A DNA stretch of 64,000 nt from an uncultured Ramlibacter sp. (GTDB taxonomy: Bacteria > Pseudomonadota > Gammaproteobacteria > Burkholderiales > Burkholderiaceae_C). The stretch covers positions 62,001 to 126,000 of the forward strand of contig NZ_CAKZHQ010000050.1 in the NCBI RefSeq assembly GCF_936925435.1, given 5' to 3'. This document shows positions 1-9,631 of the stretch, piece by piece; position 1 is the first letter of the stretch, and each line of letters starts with the position of its first letter. The notes below the pieces were generated by a model that was given only the letters and a program-made list of their open reading frames with translations, did no database searches and was not told the origin of the DNA. The translations under genes were made by a program, and so were the position numbers.

Positions 1-363
1 AATGCCGAGCACCACCATGACCGCCGCGAGTCGTGGATCACCATAGATATCGGCAGCGGGGCCACCAGCCGCAGCGAACACGCCGCCAATCGCCAGGCTG
101 CGCAATGCGCTCAGTGTCCATGCAGTATCGATGTGCGATCGCGAAGGAGACGCATGTTGCACCAGCGCGGACGCCAGGGAGAGCTCGGTCGCGGCATTGA
201 CAATCATCAGCATGGTCGTGGCCAACGCCACCAGACCGAAGTCTTCCGGCATCAGAAGTCTGGCCAGAACGATGGTGCTCAGAGCGGCGAGAGCATTGAC
301 GAGGGCCCGGGATGCACCGATCCAGATGCTTCCCTTGATCAACCTGCCGCGAATTTCACTCAT
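1..363 (-). CDS. Wzx-type polysaccharide flippase (N-terminal part)
   Basis: The first 121 residues of a polytopic membrane protein that runs off the left edge. The N-terminus (MSEIRGRLIKGSIWIGASRA, then an LARLLMPEDFGLVALA segment) is typical of the MOP/PST oligosaccharide flippases that move undecaprenyl-linked repeat units across the inner membrane. Two hydrophobic helices are visible in the fragment. The ATG overlaps the stop of the upstream pyruvyl transferase by 3 nt (ATGA), implying translational coupling. This is the last visible gene of the minus-strand EPS cluster. The family assignment is by sequence pattern; the substrate is unknown. Confidence 0.8.
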   Translation of the reverse strand, partial: MSEIRGRLIKGSIWIGASRALVNALAALSTIVLARLLMPEDFGLVALATTMLMIVNAATELSLASALVQHASPSRSHIDTAWTLSALRSLAIGGVFAAAGGPAADIYGDPRLAAVMVVLGI

Positions 364-1241
364 GGGGCGCTGGTTGACTGCCTGTGGCCTGGCCGAGCCG
401 CGAGCGGTCCCTTCCAGAGATCCCAGGGAAACGCATCCAGCAATGCTTGCGAATCGAAAGTGGGGTGCTCCATCCCGCCCATCTCTAAAGCCTGGTCCAC
501 TGTCTTGGCAAAAACGAGCTCGGTCCGTCCAGTTCCCAGTACATAGTCACGGTATTTGAACAGCGACTCTGTCTGGGAGACGCGCAGGTAGCGCGCTGGA
601 ATCCCGAAGGCCTCGGCAATGATCAGGCCATGAAGGGAACTGGCGATGACGAGTTCCGCCTGCAGGATCTCCTCGACGCAGCGATTCCAGCTGTCCATCG
701 GCGAGACCACGGTACCGATTGGAAGCTGCGCAAAGTGACGCAAATCGTGGAGATTGGGAACGACCACGTAAGGCTTCGATGCGGATGCCCGGAACCGCCC
801 GGGAAACAGGCGGGGCAGCAACAAGGCCGGATCGCCGTACACCGGTGGAACCTGGATGCCAAGCTCTTGCAGGAAATCCCTGGTCAAGGGGCCCCGCACT
901 GCGCGGACATCCAGCGATGTAAAGCGATGGGCTGCTGGGGCGATCTTGCCGTTCACGCCGGAACCCCAGATGACATCGCCAGTGTTTGCGAAATGCAGGA
1001 TGGACCCCACGGCCAGCAAGTTGCGCGTCTTCGGCACCTCCTCCTCCAGCACGCGTCCCTTCCCTGCGAGGATGGCATCGACGACGATCTTTGAAAGGTG
1101 GTCCCCGAAGTTGTGACTTTGGGTGTCCGGTCGCCAGAACACAAGGTTGACCATGGGGTAGGGCTGGGCCGGGACCTGCAATCCGCCATGGTGTGCCTTG
1201 CGCAGTCGACGAAGCGCTGCAGCGAACGGGGGAAATTGCAT
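360..1241 (-). CDS. polysaccharide pyruvyl transferase family protein
   Basis: A 293-aa protein of the WcaK/CsaB-like polysaccharide pyruvyl transferase family (PF04230). Members transfer pyruvate from PEP to sugars to form ketals on exopolysaccharide. Visible signatures are NFGDHLSKIVVD near residue 45 and SSLHGLIIAEAFGIPAR near residue 201, the typical N-terminal NFGD and C-terminal S-x-x-H-x-x-I-x-A motifs. The first 29 residues are unusual for the family. An internal ATG at 1154 (MVNLVFWRP) would give a more usual start, so the true start is uncertain. The gene ends in a 4-nt ATGA overlap with the flippase. It would add a negative charge to the EPS made by this locus. Confidence 0.82.
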   Translation of the reverse strand: MQFPPFAAALRRLRKAHHGGLQVPAQPYPMVNLVFWRPDTQSHNFGDHLSKIVVDAILAGKGRVLEEEVPKTRNLLAVGSILHFANTGDVIWGSGVNGKIAPAAHRFTSLDVRAVRGPLTRDFLQELGIQVPPVYGDPALLLPRLFPGRFRASASKPYVVVPNLHDLRHFAQLPIGTVVSPMDSWNRCVEEILQAELVIASSLHGLIIAEAFGIPARYLRVSQTESLFKYRDYVLGTGRTELVFAKTVDQALEMGGMEHPTFDSQALLDAFPWDLWKGPLAARPGHRQSTSAP

Positions 1242-1460
1242 GGGTGGCTAGTTTCTGCAGGAATGCAAAATGGTCCTTAAGCTTCGGGAGAGACTATGGG
1301 AATATCTTACTCGAACCGCTCGGATCAAACTCGCGTAGTCAGCATGCATGAGGGCCGCCGTCTTGGCCTCGACTCGGCACTGATACGGTGCATCGGCGAG
1401 CGCAGAAGCTTGGGCCGGAAGCGATAAGCCGCATAAGTTCCAACAGGATGGAACATTCCA

Positions 1461-2456
1461 CTAGACTCCTAATTTGATGAAAGCCTGCTCGATGTAGTGG
1501 CGGCAGGAACTGTCCGACAAGTGTGATAGTAGTTCTGCGTTATCGCGCTTCGCCGCCGGCGCTTTGGCGGCTTGGCTAAGAATTCTGGCCAGGGAGGGCG
1601 CGTCCGGCGCGGTGAACATGGCAGCCGCAGGAAACCTGTCCGTCAGCCATTGCGAGAAAGCGCTTCCGACGCAGAAGATGGTGGCTCCCATGGAAACTCC
1701 ATAGATCAAGCTTCCACTGACAATCATGTCGTCGTCGGAGCTTGCGAGAATCAAGCCCTCGGATTCGGCAACCAGCTTGGCCGCTTCGGCCTCAGAAGTA
1801 AACTTGGGGATGAAGCGGACATTTGGACCGGCAAGCTCCCGCAGCCGTTGGAGATAGACGGCATCCGAGGCAGGGCCGCAAATTACGAGCCTGAGATTGC
1901 GGTCCAGATGCGGAAGCAGATTGTGGATACCTTTGTACGGAAGTATTCTTCCGAATATGACGTAGTAGGGGGAGTCTCCCGCCAGAGCGGCCACGCGGTC
2001 GGTCACTACAGGCCATTCGTAGCGCGGATGCGGAACATACTCGTGCCAAGTATTCGCGAGATGGCCTGAATGAATCCATCGCTGGTGAACGAGGCTTTCC
2101 AGTTGGTCCACCCATCTCGTGAGCCGCGCTCTATCGGCTTCTTGCACGTCGTGCGGGTAGACGTTGTGCCGTACGAAAACGACTTTGCGGCTCGCCAGGC
2201 GGACAAACAAGATGCGCAGGAGAACTAATACCGCGCCACCATACGATGGATGTCCGGTTTTCTTGTCGATCAGTTCGTTTTCAGTCCAATTCAGGATGGC
2301 GACGTCCAGCCGCTTCCAGGGCAACAGATTGACAATCTTCCATACCCGAACCACATTGCCGAAGCTGCTGAGAATATTCAGCATGCGGGCACCATAAGCG
2401 TTGCCCGACATGGAGAACGGCGTGTACCCGATGCGAAGATTCTCTTTCATCTTCAC
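1461..2456 (-). CDS. putative GT-B glycosyltransferase of the EPS locus
   Basis: A 331-aa protein with the layout of a GT-B glycosyltransferase: an N-terminal acceptor domain (residues 1-160) and a C-terminal nucleotide-sugar domain opening at YYVIFGRILPYKGIHNLLP near residue 172. The segment LVAESEGLILASSDDDMIVSGSLIYGVSMG near residues 240-270 occupies the place of the donor-binding loop. Overall similarity to classical GT4 is weak, so donor and acceptor cannot be named. It lies between the tyrosine kinase and the pyruvyl transferase on the same strand. The gaps are larger than elsewhere in the cluster (184 nt upstream, 219 nt downstream), and I recognise no gene in either. Confidence 0.7.
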   Translation of the reverse strand: MKMKENLRIGYTPFSMSGNAYGARMLNILSSFGNVVRVWKIVNLLPWKRLDVAILNWTENELIDKKTGHPSYGGAVLVLLRILFVRLASRKVVFVRHNVYPHDVQEADRARLTRWVDQLESLVHQRWIHSGHLANTWHEYVPHPRYEWPVVTDRVAALAGDSPYYVIFGRILPYKGIHNLLPHLDRNLRLVICGPASDAVYLQRLRELAGPNVRFIPKFTSEAEAAKLVAESEGLILASSDDDMIVSGSLIYGVSMGATIFCVGSAFSQWLTDRFPAAAMFTAPDAPSLARILSQAAKAPAAKRDNAELLSHLSDSSCRHYIEQAFIKLGV

Positions 2457-2640
2457 AAGTTAGGGCGCCTGTCGTCCCGATCTAGCCAAGTTCCGGTGCA
2501 CGACGTGAGGGTTGTCAAAAACATGGCAGACTGCAAGAGCAGGCGGCCGGCGAGGGCGAGCCTGGGCCAGAGAGCGCTACCTGCAACTACTTCCGAGCAG
2601 CGATTGGGTGTAGGCGATTCTGCAGAATATGTTTCTTGCA

Positions 2641-4884
2641 TCATTGCGGCGCTTGATACGAATAGTGCCGATACCGGTAGCCGCCGTATTTGTAGCCGTA
2701 AGCTCCATAGTGGCGCTTGGTCAGATTGATCGCGTTGAAAAGGACGCCGTTGACAGTCCCGCCGGTATGCGCGATCCGTTTGGCACTCTCATGGATTTCG
2801 CCCAATTGCGTCTGATCTGCTCGTGCGACCAGTAGCAGTGTACCGGCATGATGGGCAACCGCCACGGTGTCGGCCGCCACGAGCACCGGAGGCGTGTCCA
2901 TGATGACAAGGTCATAACGTGCGGAAAGATCTTCCAGGATGCGCGCAAACTTGCCGCTTTGCATCAGCTCCGCCGGATTGGGCGGCAACACGCCGGTGGT
3001 TAGCAGATCAAGGTTGGGCAGCACTTGCGAGCGCACCACCTCCTCGAAAGACGAGCCGCCCGCGATCAGTTCAGAGACTCCGCGCCCCCGCGCGAGACCA
3101 AAGTAATTGTTCAGGTAGCCCTTGCGCAGGTCGGCGTCTATCAATAGCACGCGCTTGCCGGCAGACGCCATGATTGCGGCGAGGTTGGAAGATATGAAGC
3201 TCTTGCCAACTCCGGGTGTGGCGCCCGTGATCAGGACCCGGTTGTTGGAGGATTCGAGCATTGCAAACTGCAGCGCTGTGCGCAGGCTGCGCAGGCTTTC
3301 GATGGCGGGGTCGTGCGGCTGCAACACGGCCAGCAAGTGAATGCCGTCCACCTTGGTGGCGGCGTTGCGGGCCAGCACCGTCTGACTCGCGCTCAACGGG
3401 ATGGTGCTGTAGACGCTGATGCCGGTGTAGTCTTCGATTTCCTGCGGATCGCGAATGCCACGCATCAAGGCGTTGCGTACCAGGGCGAACAACGCCCCCA
3501 GGAGAAGGCCGACGATAAAGGCGATGCCAATCACAGCCGACTTCTTCGGCTTGACCGGCCTCTCGGGCACAATCGCCTCGTCAATCAGGCGGACATTGCC
3601 AATCTTGCCTTCGCGCACCAACTGCAGCTGCAGTACGTTGTTGCGCAACTGCTGGTACAGCTCATTGTTGACCCTGACATCGCGCTCCAGGCGAATGGCG
3701 TCTTGCTGCACGGTTGGCAACCCGCGCACGCGGCCGTTCATCGCTTCAATTTCCCGGTTGACTGCCGTGACCTGCTCGTCCAGCGTGCGGATGGTTGGAT
3801 GCTCCGCCGTGAATCGTGACTCGAGCTCGCGCCTGCGCTGCTGGTACTCAAGCAGCTTGGACTGCAGGTCGACGATGCGCTGCAAGATCAGGCGGGATTC
3901 CGTGCTCAGGTCGATGGTCCCCTGCTGGCCTCGGAACCTGCTGTAAGCCTCCTCGGCGAGTTCAAGCTGCTTCTTGAACTGTGGCAGTTGAACATCGAGG
4001 AAGGCCAAGGTCTTTTGTGCTTCCGCAGCTCTGCGTTCGATGTTCTGGCGCACGTACTGGCGGCCGATTTCATTGAGCACCACGGTCAGGCGGACAGGAT
4101 CGACGTTCTGCAAGGTCGCATTGATAACGCCAGACTGTCGGCCCACTTCCGTCAGTTTCAAAGCTTCCTGCAGGCTTTCGATCGTGTTCTGCCGCGAACT
4201 GCGGCGCACCTCAAATTCGGCGCCGGGCTTGGCCTCGATCGCGGAGACAAGCAAGGTGAGGGTTCCATATGCACCCGATGCGACAAGCGGCTTGCCGACA
4301 GTGCCTGTCAGCGGCTTTTGAAGTATCGGGTGCGCCAGCGTGTAGCGGCCGCCATCCAGCGCTGTCAGGACGAATTTCGCCCCCACTAGGTCCTCGGAAA
4401 CATTGAAATGAGGCACCGAAATCTTCTCGGTGCCGGTGACGAACCCGCCAAAACCCATAAAGCCGGGATTCGACAGGCCTTTTGCGCTTCTAGCCAGCCA
4501 GTTCCCAATCAGGGGAAGATAAACCGGGTCAGCTCTAATAAATAAGGCGGTGTTGTCAACAGCTTGCCCGAGGATCATCCGAGAGCGGATGATTTCGATT
4601 TCCGCAGCGGAGGGTGTCTTGATGTCGAACAGGCTGGCCGCTTCGCCCAGCGCGCTTTTAGGACTGCTCGAGGAATCTTCGACCTGGATGAGAAGATTGG
4701 ATTCGAAGGTCGGTGAGGCGAGATGCGCGTAAGCAGCGCCGATGATGACCGAAAGCGCCGTCACCGCAGCAATGATCCACCGGTGATCGACTAGGATGTC
4801 CCAATACTCGATCAGATTGAATTCGTTACTGTCCTCGGCCGCAGTGGCCGGTTGCGGGGGCAGGATGGGAGCGGGTGCGTTCAT
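2641..4884 (-). CDS. Wzc-type polysaccharide co-polymerase / tyrosine autokinase
   Basis: A 747-aa inner-membrane chain-length regulator and bacterial tyrosine kinase. Order of parts: Wzz domain with a first TM near residues 30-55, a long periplasmic coiled-coil region (about 255-420), a GNVR motif near 440, a second TM near 455-475 and a cytoplasmic BY-kinase domain. Walker A is TGATPGVGKS near residue 550, Walker A' is VLLIDADLRKG and Walker B is LVIMDTPPVL. The C-terminus (last about 25 residues) carries nine tyrosines, the autophosphorylation cluster. It works with the phosphatase just downstream (11 nt away) and the Wza-like exporter: cycles of phosphorylation tune EPS polymerisation. 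All key motifs are intact. Confidence 0.93.
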   Translation of the reverse strand: MNAPAPILPPQPATAAEDSNEFNLIEYWDILVDHRWIIAAVTALSVIIGAAYAHLASPTFESNLLIQVEDSSSSPKSALGEAASLFDIKTPSAAEIEIIRSRMILGQAVDNTALFIRADPVYLPLIGNWLARSAKGLSNPGFMGFGGFVTGTEKISVPHFNVSEDLVGAKFVLTALDGGRYTLAHPILQKPLTGTVGKPLVASGAYGTLTLLVSAIEAKPGAEFEVRRSSRQNTIESLQEALKLTEVGRQSGVINATLQNVDPVRLTVVLNEIGRQYVRQNIERRAAEAQKTLAFLDVQLPQFKKQLELAEEAYSRFRGQQGTIDLSTESRLILQRIVDLQSKLLEYQQRRRELESRFTAEHPTIRTLDEQVTAVNREIEAMNGRVRGLPTVQQDAIRLERDVRVNNELYQQLRNNVLQLQLVREGKIGNVRLIDEAIVPERPVKPKKSAVIGIAFIVGLLLGALFALVRNALMRGIRDPQEIEDYTGISVYSTIPLSASQTVLARNAATKVDGIHLLAVLQPHDPAIESLRSLRTALQFAMLESSNNRVLITGATPGVGKSFISSNLAAIMASAGKRVLLIDADLRKGYLNNYFGLARGRGVSELIAGGSSFEEVVRSQVLPNLDLLTTGVLPPNPAELMQSGKFARILEDLSARYDLVIMDTPPVLVAADTVAVAHHAGTLLLVARADQTQLGEIHESAKRIAHTGGTVNGVLFNAINLTKRHYGAYGYKYGGYRYRHYSYQAPQ

Positions 4885-4895
4885 TGGCTATCAGA

Positions 4896-5327
4896 CTATA
4901 ACTTTTGTATTCGATGAAGCCATTCGTGCACTCCTTCGTCGATTAGGGTGAGCACGTCGCGGAACGCTTCTTGAGACTGCCGGTATGGATCGGGGATGTC
5001 CTTTTTGGAGAACTCACCCAGCCGGAATATCTTGCCACATGCCAGGGGATAGGCCTCCTCCAGGTGGCGCCGTTGCTCAGAGTCCATGACCAGGATGAGG
5101 TCGGACTGAGTGCACATCCCTTGAGTGACCTGGCGGGCGAAGTGGCCGCCAATGTCAATGCCGCGCATGCGCATGAGACTTTGCGCCTTATCGTCGGCAG
5201 GCATGCCCACCAGCGCGCCGATTCCCGCAGACGACACAGAAACTTGAGGCAGCTGCGTTGCCAAAATTCCCTGCGCCATGGGGCTGCGGCAAATATTACC
5301 GATGCAGACCACCAAGATGTTTTTCAT
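4896..5327 (-). CDS. low-molecular-weight protein-tyrosine phosphatase (Wzb-type)
   Basis: A 143-aa LMW-PTP. It carries the P-loop CIGNICRSP (C-x5-R-S) about eight residues from the N-terminus and the C-terminal general-acid motif DIPDPYRQ. It dephosphorylates the tyrosine tail of the adjacent Wzc-type kinase. The start chosen is the ATG at 5327, which gives the usual MKNILVVCIGN N-terminus and overlaps the exporter stop by 1 nt (TGATG). A longer reading frame back to 5408 would lie inside the exporter gene and adds a non-homologous leader. The wza-wzb-wzc order is the classical one for group 1 capsule and EPS loci. Confidence 0.93.
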   Translation of the reverse strand: MKNILVVCIGNICRSPMAQGILATQLPQVSVSSAGIGALVGMPADDKAQSLMRMRGIDIGGHFARQVTQGMCTQSDLILVMDSEQRRHLEEAYPLACGKIFRLGEFSKKDIPDPYRQSQEAFRDVLTLIDEGVHEWLHRIQKL

Positions 5328-6487
5328 CAATTCAAGCGGTTGAAGATGGATGTCCCGGTATTGAAAATGGATGCACTCGGTACGATCAGGCTGATGATGC
5401 GGTTCCATTGCACCAGAGGGACGGGATCGATATACACCACATCCCGAGCGCGCAGCGGAAAGTTATCGGCCAGAGCCAGGGCTGTTGGCGAACTGGCGTT
5501 CAGGTGGAACACCGTGGGCATGCCACCTGCGTCAGTGTTGCGAATGACGTAGATTTGAGCCGTGTTCGCAGTGGTCAAGTGCGGCCCCCCTGCGTCGCCG
5601 AGCGCCTCGTTCAAGCTCAACCGGCCATTGCGCATGAGCAGCGCCGACGGACGCAGAATTTCGCCCATGACATAGACCTTGCTCTCGTCACGATTGCGCA
5701 CGTTGATCATGTCCCCGTTTTGCACCATGATGCTGCTGGGATTGATGCCGAAATCCTGCATCTGCGTCATGTTGATCAAGGTCGTGCGGCTGTTGCGTGT
5801 GAGGGTGACGAAAGACCGATCGCCGGAATTTGTGACTCCGCCTGCACGGTTGATTGCCTCAGGCAGCGTCATGGGAACGTCCGTGATGATCTGAACGCCA
5901 GGGCTGCGCACGTCCCCATCGACATAGACGCGACGGCTTCGGAAAGAGACGATGCGAACGGTGATCTGCGGGTTTTTGATATAGGTGCTCAGGCGATTCT
6001 GGAGAAGCTCCATGGCCCCGATTTCGGTCAACCCGCCGACCTTGACCCGGCCAATGAACGGGAAGCCGATATAGCCATCCGAATTCACGAGAAAACCAGG
6101 CGCTCCACTGATCCCGGTCGGATCCGAGCTCTGGATCGTGACGCCGCCGGCCGAGGGCAGTTCCGGGTGGTCATAGACCACAATGCCGAGCACATCGCTT
6201 GGACCGATTGTGTAAGGTTGCGGCTCCGCGAAAAGCTGCGTTACCTCGGGAGAGACTCCGCGCGGTTGCGATCGGCGCATGGCCTGGATCAGCTCTGGCG
6301 TGATTGGAACGACACTGCCCTCCGGGGGGCGATCCGGGTCAGATGGCACATACTTGCCCAAGGGAACACTGGTACGTTGCACTGGATCGGCGTAATCGAA
6401 TCCAGGAACCGTGACGACTCCGCATCCCTGCACCAGGATTGCCAGCGCGCACGCCATGAGCGTTCTGGCCACACGTAAATTCACCAT
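5327..6487 (-). CDS. Wza-type polysaccharide export outer-membrane lipoprotein
   Basis: A 386-aa periplasmic/outer-membrane polysaccharide export protein. The lipobox LVQGC places the lipidated cysteine at residue 22. A Poly_export domain follows (YTIGPSDVLGIVVYDHPEL near residue 95), then SLBB-type beta-grasp repeats (SRRVYVDGDVRSPGVQ and ESKVYVMGEILRPSAL). The C-terminal segment is the likely amphipathic helix that forms the outer-membrane pore in Wza. It is followed at a 1-nt overlap by the phosphatase. A 150-nt gap separates it from the YjbH-like gene upstream, so a separate promoter is possible. Confidence 0.92.
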   Translation of the reverse strand: MVNLRVARTLMACALAILVQGCGVVTVPGFDYADPVQRTSVPLGKYVPSDPDRPPEGSVVPITPELIQAMRRSQPRGVSPEVTQLFAEPQPYTIGPSDVLGIVVYDHPELPSAGGVTIQSSDPTGISGAPGFLVNSDGYIGFPFIGRVKVGGLTEIGAMELLQNRLSTYIKNPQITVRIVSFRSRRVYVDGDVRSPGVQIITDVPMTLPEAINRAGGVTNSGDRSFVTLTRNSRTTLINMTQMQDFGINPSSIMVQNGDMINVRNRDESKVYVMGEILRPSALLMRNGRLSLNEALGDAGGPHLTTANTAQIYVIRNTDAGGMPTVFHLNASSPTALALADNFPLRARDVVYIDPVPLVQWNRIISLIVPSASIFNTGTSIFNRLN

Positions 6488-6637
6488 CTTCCCCTTTGTT
6501 GCGATATCGCCAGACCGTAGCTGCGTACCAAAAATGTAACGGATGGACTTGCCATTTGCGCGGGTATGCCACGTTCAAATCCGGACAAATGCCCAGTTTG
6601 CGGGAAATTCGACGCCAACAAGTATCGAATTGCCACA

Positions 6638-8857
6638 CTAGCGAGCCGCATCCCGAATGCGCCGCATGTTGTCCTCGAAATAAAGCAGGCTCGCACGGTC
6701 CGAATTGTGGATCGAGTCGAGATCGGGCACATCAGGAAGTACTCCGTAGCCAGGGCTGACCAGATTGGAGCGTCCGACCACCGTTTCCAGGCTATGACCA
6801 AAACGAGGCGTCCCCGTGACCTGGACAAGTTTGCCGGGACTCATGTCTTTGCGCGGGCCCAGAGGCAGGGACAGGGTGACGCCGACGAACTGGCGTGCCG
6901 GAATTGGGTCCAGCGTGGTGTGCCGATAGTAGACGCTCACCGCCACATCACTGAACCACTGGGTCATACCGAGTTGGACGCCCGTGTCGCGGTTCATGAA
7001 GCGGCCGCCAGTTGCCTCGAAGTCGGTGCGCGTACGCATCAAGCTATATCGATAGGAGGCCAATATCGGCGTCGCCACCTTTGGCTCGTACAAGACCCCG
7101 GCGCGCTTGACCGGCTGATGGTAGTCGGCCATGGTGAACCATCCGGCCTGCGCGGCGATGCGATAGCGTCCCTCGCCGGGTTCCCATCGCAACTCGCCCA
7201 TTGCCCCATCATAGTAATCGTTGATGCGGCCGGCATGGACTTGTGCAACCACAGAGGACAAGCCCCATTTGGTGGCCTGCGCTGGGCTGGCGCCAGTCCA
7301 CATCCCGATCGGGACACGCACCGCCTGACTGAACAACGCGCGATCGATCCTGCTGCGAATCCGACGGCCGGAATAGATCCCCGTGTCGGAGAAATTGCTG
7401 GAATTGGCCACCGGCACTACCTGCCGGATTTCGCCGACCGCGCCCTGCCACAACGGTAGCTGGAAAGCCGCTCGCAGGCCCAGGGAGTAATCAAAAACGC
7501 CAACCTCCGTCGCCACCGCAGTGCGCAGGACAGGCGACAAGCCCACTCGCACAGTCTTCCAGCTGCCTGCCTGTTCGCGGATGGTCCAGGTCACCCCGGA
7601 ATGCAACTCGTCCAGGTCGCCGCTGCCGGCGCTGAACAGCTGCCCGGCAGTGCAGGTGGTCGCCCGTCCGTCGATCCAGTCCTTCAGGCAGTTGGTCTGC
7701 CCGGTCACTCCAACGAAGGGTAGCTGGCGCTGGGTGAGCACGATGCGGTAACTGAGCGAGCTGCTCCCGAATTGGCGGGATATCAGACCCAATGCCACGC
7801 CCATTGCGTCGAGCGCATTCCAGTTGTAAGTGGCGTTGTTGGCGCGCACGGCAATGCCGCCGTCCGGCAGTCGGCCGACGGAGATGTCTTCAAGCCCCTT
7901 TTCCTCAAGCGCGATGGCTAGGACGCGGAAATCTTCCTCGGAGGGGGGCGCTTGGGAAGCGGGCGGAGCAGGTGGCGCCAGTTGCTGCAATACCGGCGGC
8001 AAGACGGTGGCTGGGTAACTCGGCTCAGCCGCCTGATTTGGCAACAGCGCTATGGGCTCGGCTTTCGGGCCGGCGTCTGGCAGTCTTGGGACGGCATAAA
8101 GAGGGATGGTCAGGCCCACTGTGGCCCAGGATTTTTCGGTGTGACGGTTGTCGTTAAGCCGGAAGTTAACGCCGGCAAAAGCATTCCATCCTTGCGGGAG
8201 CCAGCCGGTGGGGGCGAGCAACTTCGCGCCGGCCCAAGCATTGTTGTCCGAGTATTCCAGGTGGCCCTGCAGCCAGGGCAGTGGTTGCGCCACGACGTTG
8301 CCAAAGACGCCGTTCAGCGGTGAGCCTGGACGCGCGCGTGTTGTATTCCTGCGTTTGGCAGCCCCCGCGCTGGCGTCGAAGAAGTCCGTTGAGTACGTCA
8401 GGACGCCATACACCGTGTTCACGAAGTTGATTTCGCCGCCAGCGTCCGTGGCGCCGCCCGCGATGTGCCATTTGCCATTGGCGTCCAAAGGGAGGGCAAT
8501 TTTGGCGTTGGCGGACAGGTCCCGTGCCTGGCAACCGGGTGGCGCGAAACAGTTCGAATTCAGATCGTTCGATGCGATCCTGCCGCTGATTTCCAGGCCG
8601 GGAAACAGGCCTATTCCCGCGACCAGGTTGTGGCCCTTGGGATTGGGAAAGCCAGGGAGCTGATTGTCATAGGCCAAGCCAAGCGTGCCCCACCGTAGAA
8701 CGCGCGCGTTGGGTGTGATGCCAACACCAGTGAATCCTGCTTGCACAAGAGTGGTGTCGACGGCATGGGCACTTGAAGCCAAGGCAAGCACGGCTGCAGC
8801 TGCGAATCGGAGGGGGTATCTGGACACAGCGAGATAGGTCCAAACGGGCTGCACCAT
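6638..8857 (-). CDS. YjbH-family exopolysaccharide outer-membrane protein
   Basis: A large YjbH-domain protein, 739 aa from the chosen start. YjbH proteins are predicted outer-membrane beta-barrel lipid- or polymer-handling proteins next to EPS genes (yjbEFGH in E. coli). The N-terminus shows a signal peptide (AAAAVLALASSAHA) and the mature part opens with QAGFTGVGITPNARVLRWG. A proline-rich linker near residue 290 (QQLAPPAPPASQAPPSEED) splits two beta-rich halves. An upstream in-frame ATG at 8965 would add 36 residues in front of the signal peptide. The ATG at 8857 is preferred because it puts the signal peptide at the N-terminus. Neither start has a convincing ribosome-binding site. Confidence 0.85.
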   Translation of the reverse strand: MVQPVWTYLAVSRYPLRFAAAAVLALASSAHAVDTTLVQAGFTGVGITPNARVLRWGTLGLAYDNQLPGFPNPKGHNLVAGIGLFPGLEISGRIASNDLNSNCFAPPGCQARDLSANAKIALPLDANGKWHIAGGATDAGGEINFVNTVYGVLTYSTDFFDASAGAAKRRNTTRARPGSPLNGVFGNVVAQPLPWLQGHLEYSDNNAWAGAKLLAPTGWLPQGWNAFAGVNFRLNDNRHTEKSWATVGLTIPLYAVPRLPDAGPKAEPIALLPNQAAEPSYPATVLPPVLQQLAPPAPPASQAPPSEEDFRVLAIALEEKGLEDISVGRLPDGGIAVRANNATYNWNALDAMGVALGLISRQFGSSSLSYRIVLTQRQLPFVGVTGQTNCLKDWIDGRATTCTAGQLFSAGSGDLDELHSGVTWTIREQAGSWKTVRVGLSPVLRTAVATEVGVFDYSLGLRAAFQLPLWQGAVGEIRQVVPVANSSNFSDTGIYSGRRIRSRIDRALFSQAVRVPIGMWTGASPAQATKWGLSSVVAQVHAGRINDYYDGAMGELRWEPGEGRYRIAAQAGWFTMADYHQPVKRAGVLYEPKVATPILASYRYSLMRTRTDFEATGGRFMNRDTGVQLGMTQWFSDVAVSVYYRHTTLDPIPARQFVGVTLSLPLGPRKDMSPGKLVQVTGTPRFGHSLETVVGRSNLVSPGYGVLPDVPDLDSIHNSDRASLLYFEDNMRRIRDAAR

Positions 8858-9026
8858 TTTGGACGTCGAAGAAAGAGATTTAGTTACGTCTGGATGGTAG
8901 CTGCGTTGGAGAGATAGAGCAACAATTGCACTGTGTATCCAGTTTCTGATTTCAGGGGCTTTCATGCCGGTGTCAATTCTGGGATACTCGCGTTATTCAA
9001 TTTGTTACGAAACGGAAGGGGTCGCA

Positions 9027-9605
9027 ATGATCAAGAGTATTGGCTGGAAGTGGGCGTTGCTGTCTGCGGTGGTCCCGCTGGTGGTTTCTTGTGGTGGCGG
9101 TAGCGACTCTGGCGCTGGCGGTATCACGCCAGCGCCCGTGGCGACGACCAATACCACGGTTGCGGTCAATCCTGCAGTCGCGGATGCCGTCGCGAATGTG
9201 CCTTTTTCATTCGAATCGGGCGTGCCCGATTTCGGAACGACCGGGCCGACGACCCTGACGTTCCGGGCCGGCTCGGCATTCACGATCGGTGCTGCTGGCG
9301 GCGCGGCCACCGGCGCGACGACTTTCGGCTCCTGCATTTTCACTTTCGGGGCATCTTCGTTCACCGAACCTGGAAGTCCGCTGACGGTGGGAAGCAGTGT
9401 CAGAATCAACCCCTGCAGCATCACAATCGAAACGGTAGGCACCGCGGCTAACAATGTTGCCGTGCCTGCGGCCGTTCGGCTTCGCCTTGGAACCCTTTTG
9501 TCCTTGCCTGCTACGGTGACCATTGCCATCAGCCCCCTTGGCGTGGTGACGGTGAATGGTCAAGTGGTCGGCACGGTGACAATCACTGCCCCCACCGGTA
9601 GCTGA
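9027..9605 (+). CDS. small hypothetical lipoprotein, divergent from the EPS locus
   Basis: A 192-aa protein of unknown function. The ATG at 9027 follows a GGAAGG ribosome-binding site. The N-terminus is a lipoprotein signal (lipobox VVSC, cysteine 22) followed by a flexible GGGSDSGAGG linker. The rest is rich in Gly, Ala, Thr and Val with many short beta-like stretches and a single later Cys pair (GSCIF and NPCSI). No catalytic motif is visible. It is divergently arranged from the YjbH gene and ends at a strong terminator, so it forms a one-gene unit. The position suggests an envelope role tied to EPS, but this is inference. Confidence 0.7.
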   Translation: MIKSIGWKWALLSAVVPLVVSCGGGSDSGAGGITPAPVATTNTTVAVNPAVADAVANVPFSFESGVPDFGTTGPTTLTFRAGSAFTIGAAGGAATGATTFGSCIFTFGASSFTEPGSPLTVGSSVRINPCSITIETVGTAANNVAVPAAVRLRLGTLLSLPATVTIAISPLGVVTVNGQVVGTVTITAPTGS

Positions 9606-9631
9606 TCCCGAGGCTTCGCCCTCTCGCAAAA

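Noticed and set aside
2453-2644. A 63-codon frame between the glycosyltransferase and the Wzc-type kinase
   Set aside because: No recognisable start context or similarity; probably untranslated spacer.
8858-8965. Longer start for the YjbH-family gene at 8965
   Set aside because: Would put 36 residues before a normal signal peptide and overlaps the divergent promoter; kept only as an alternative.
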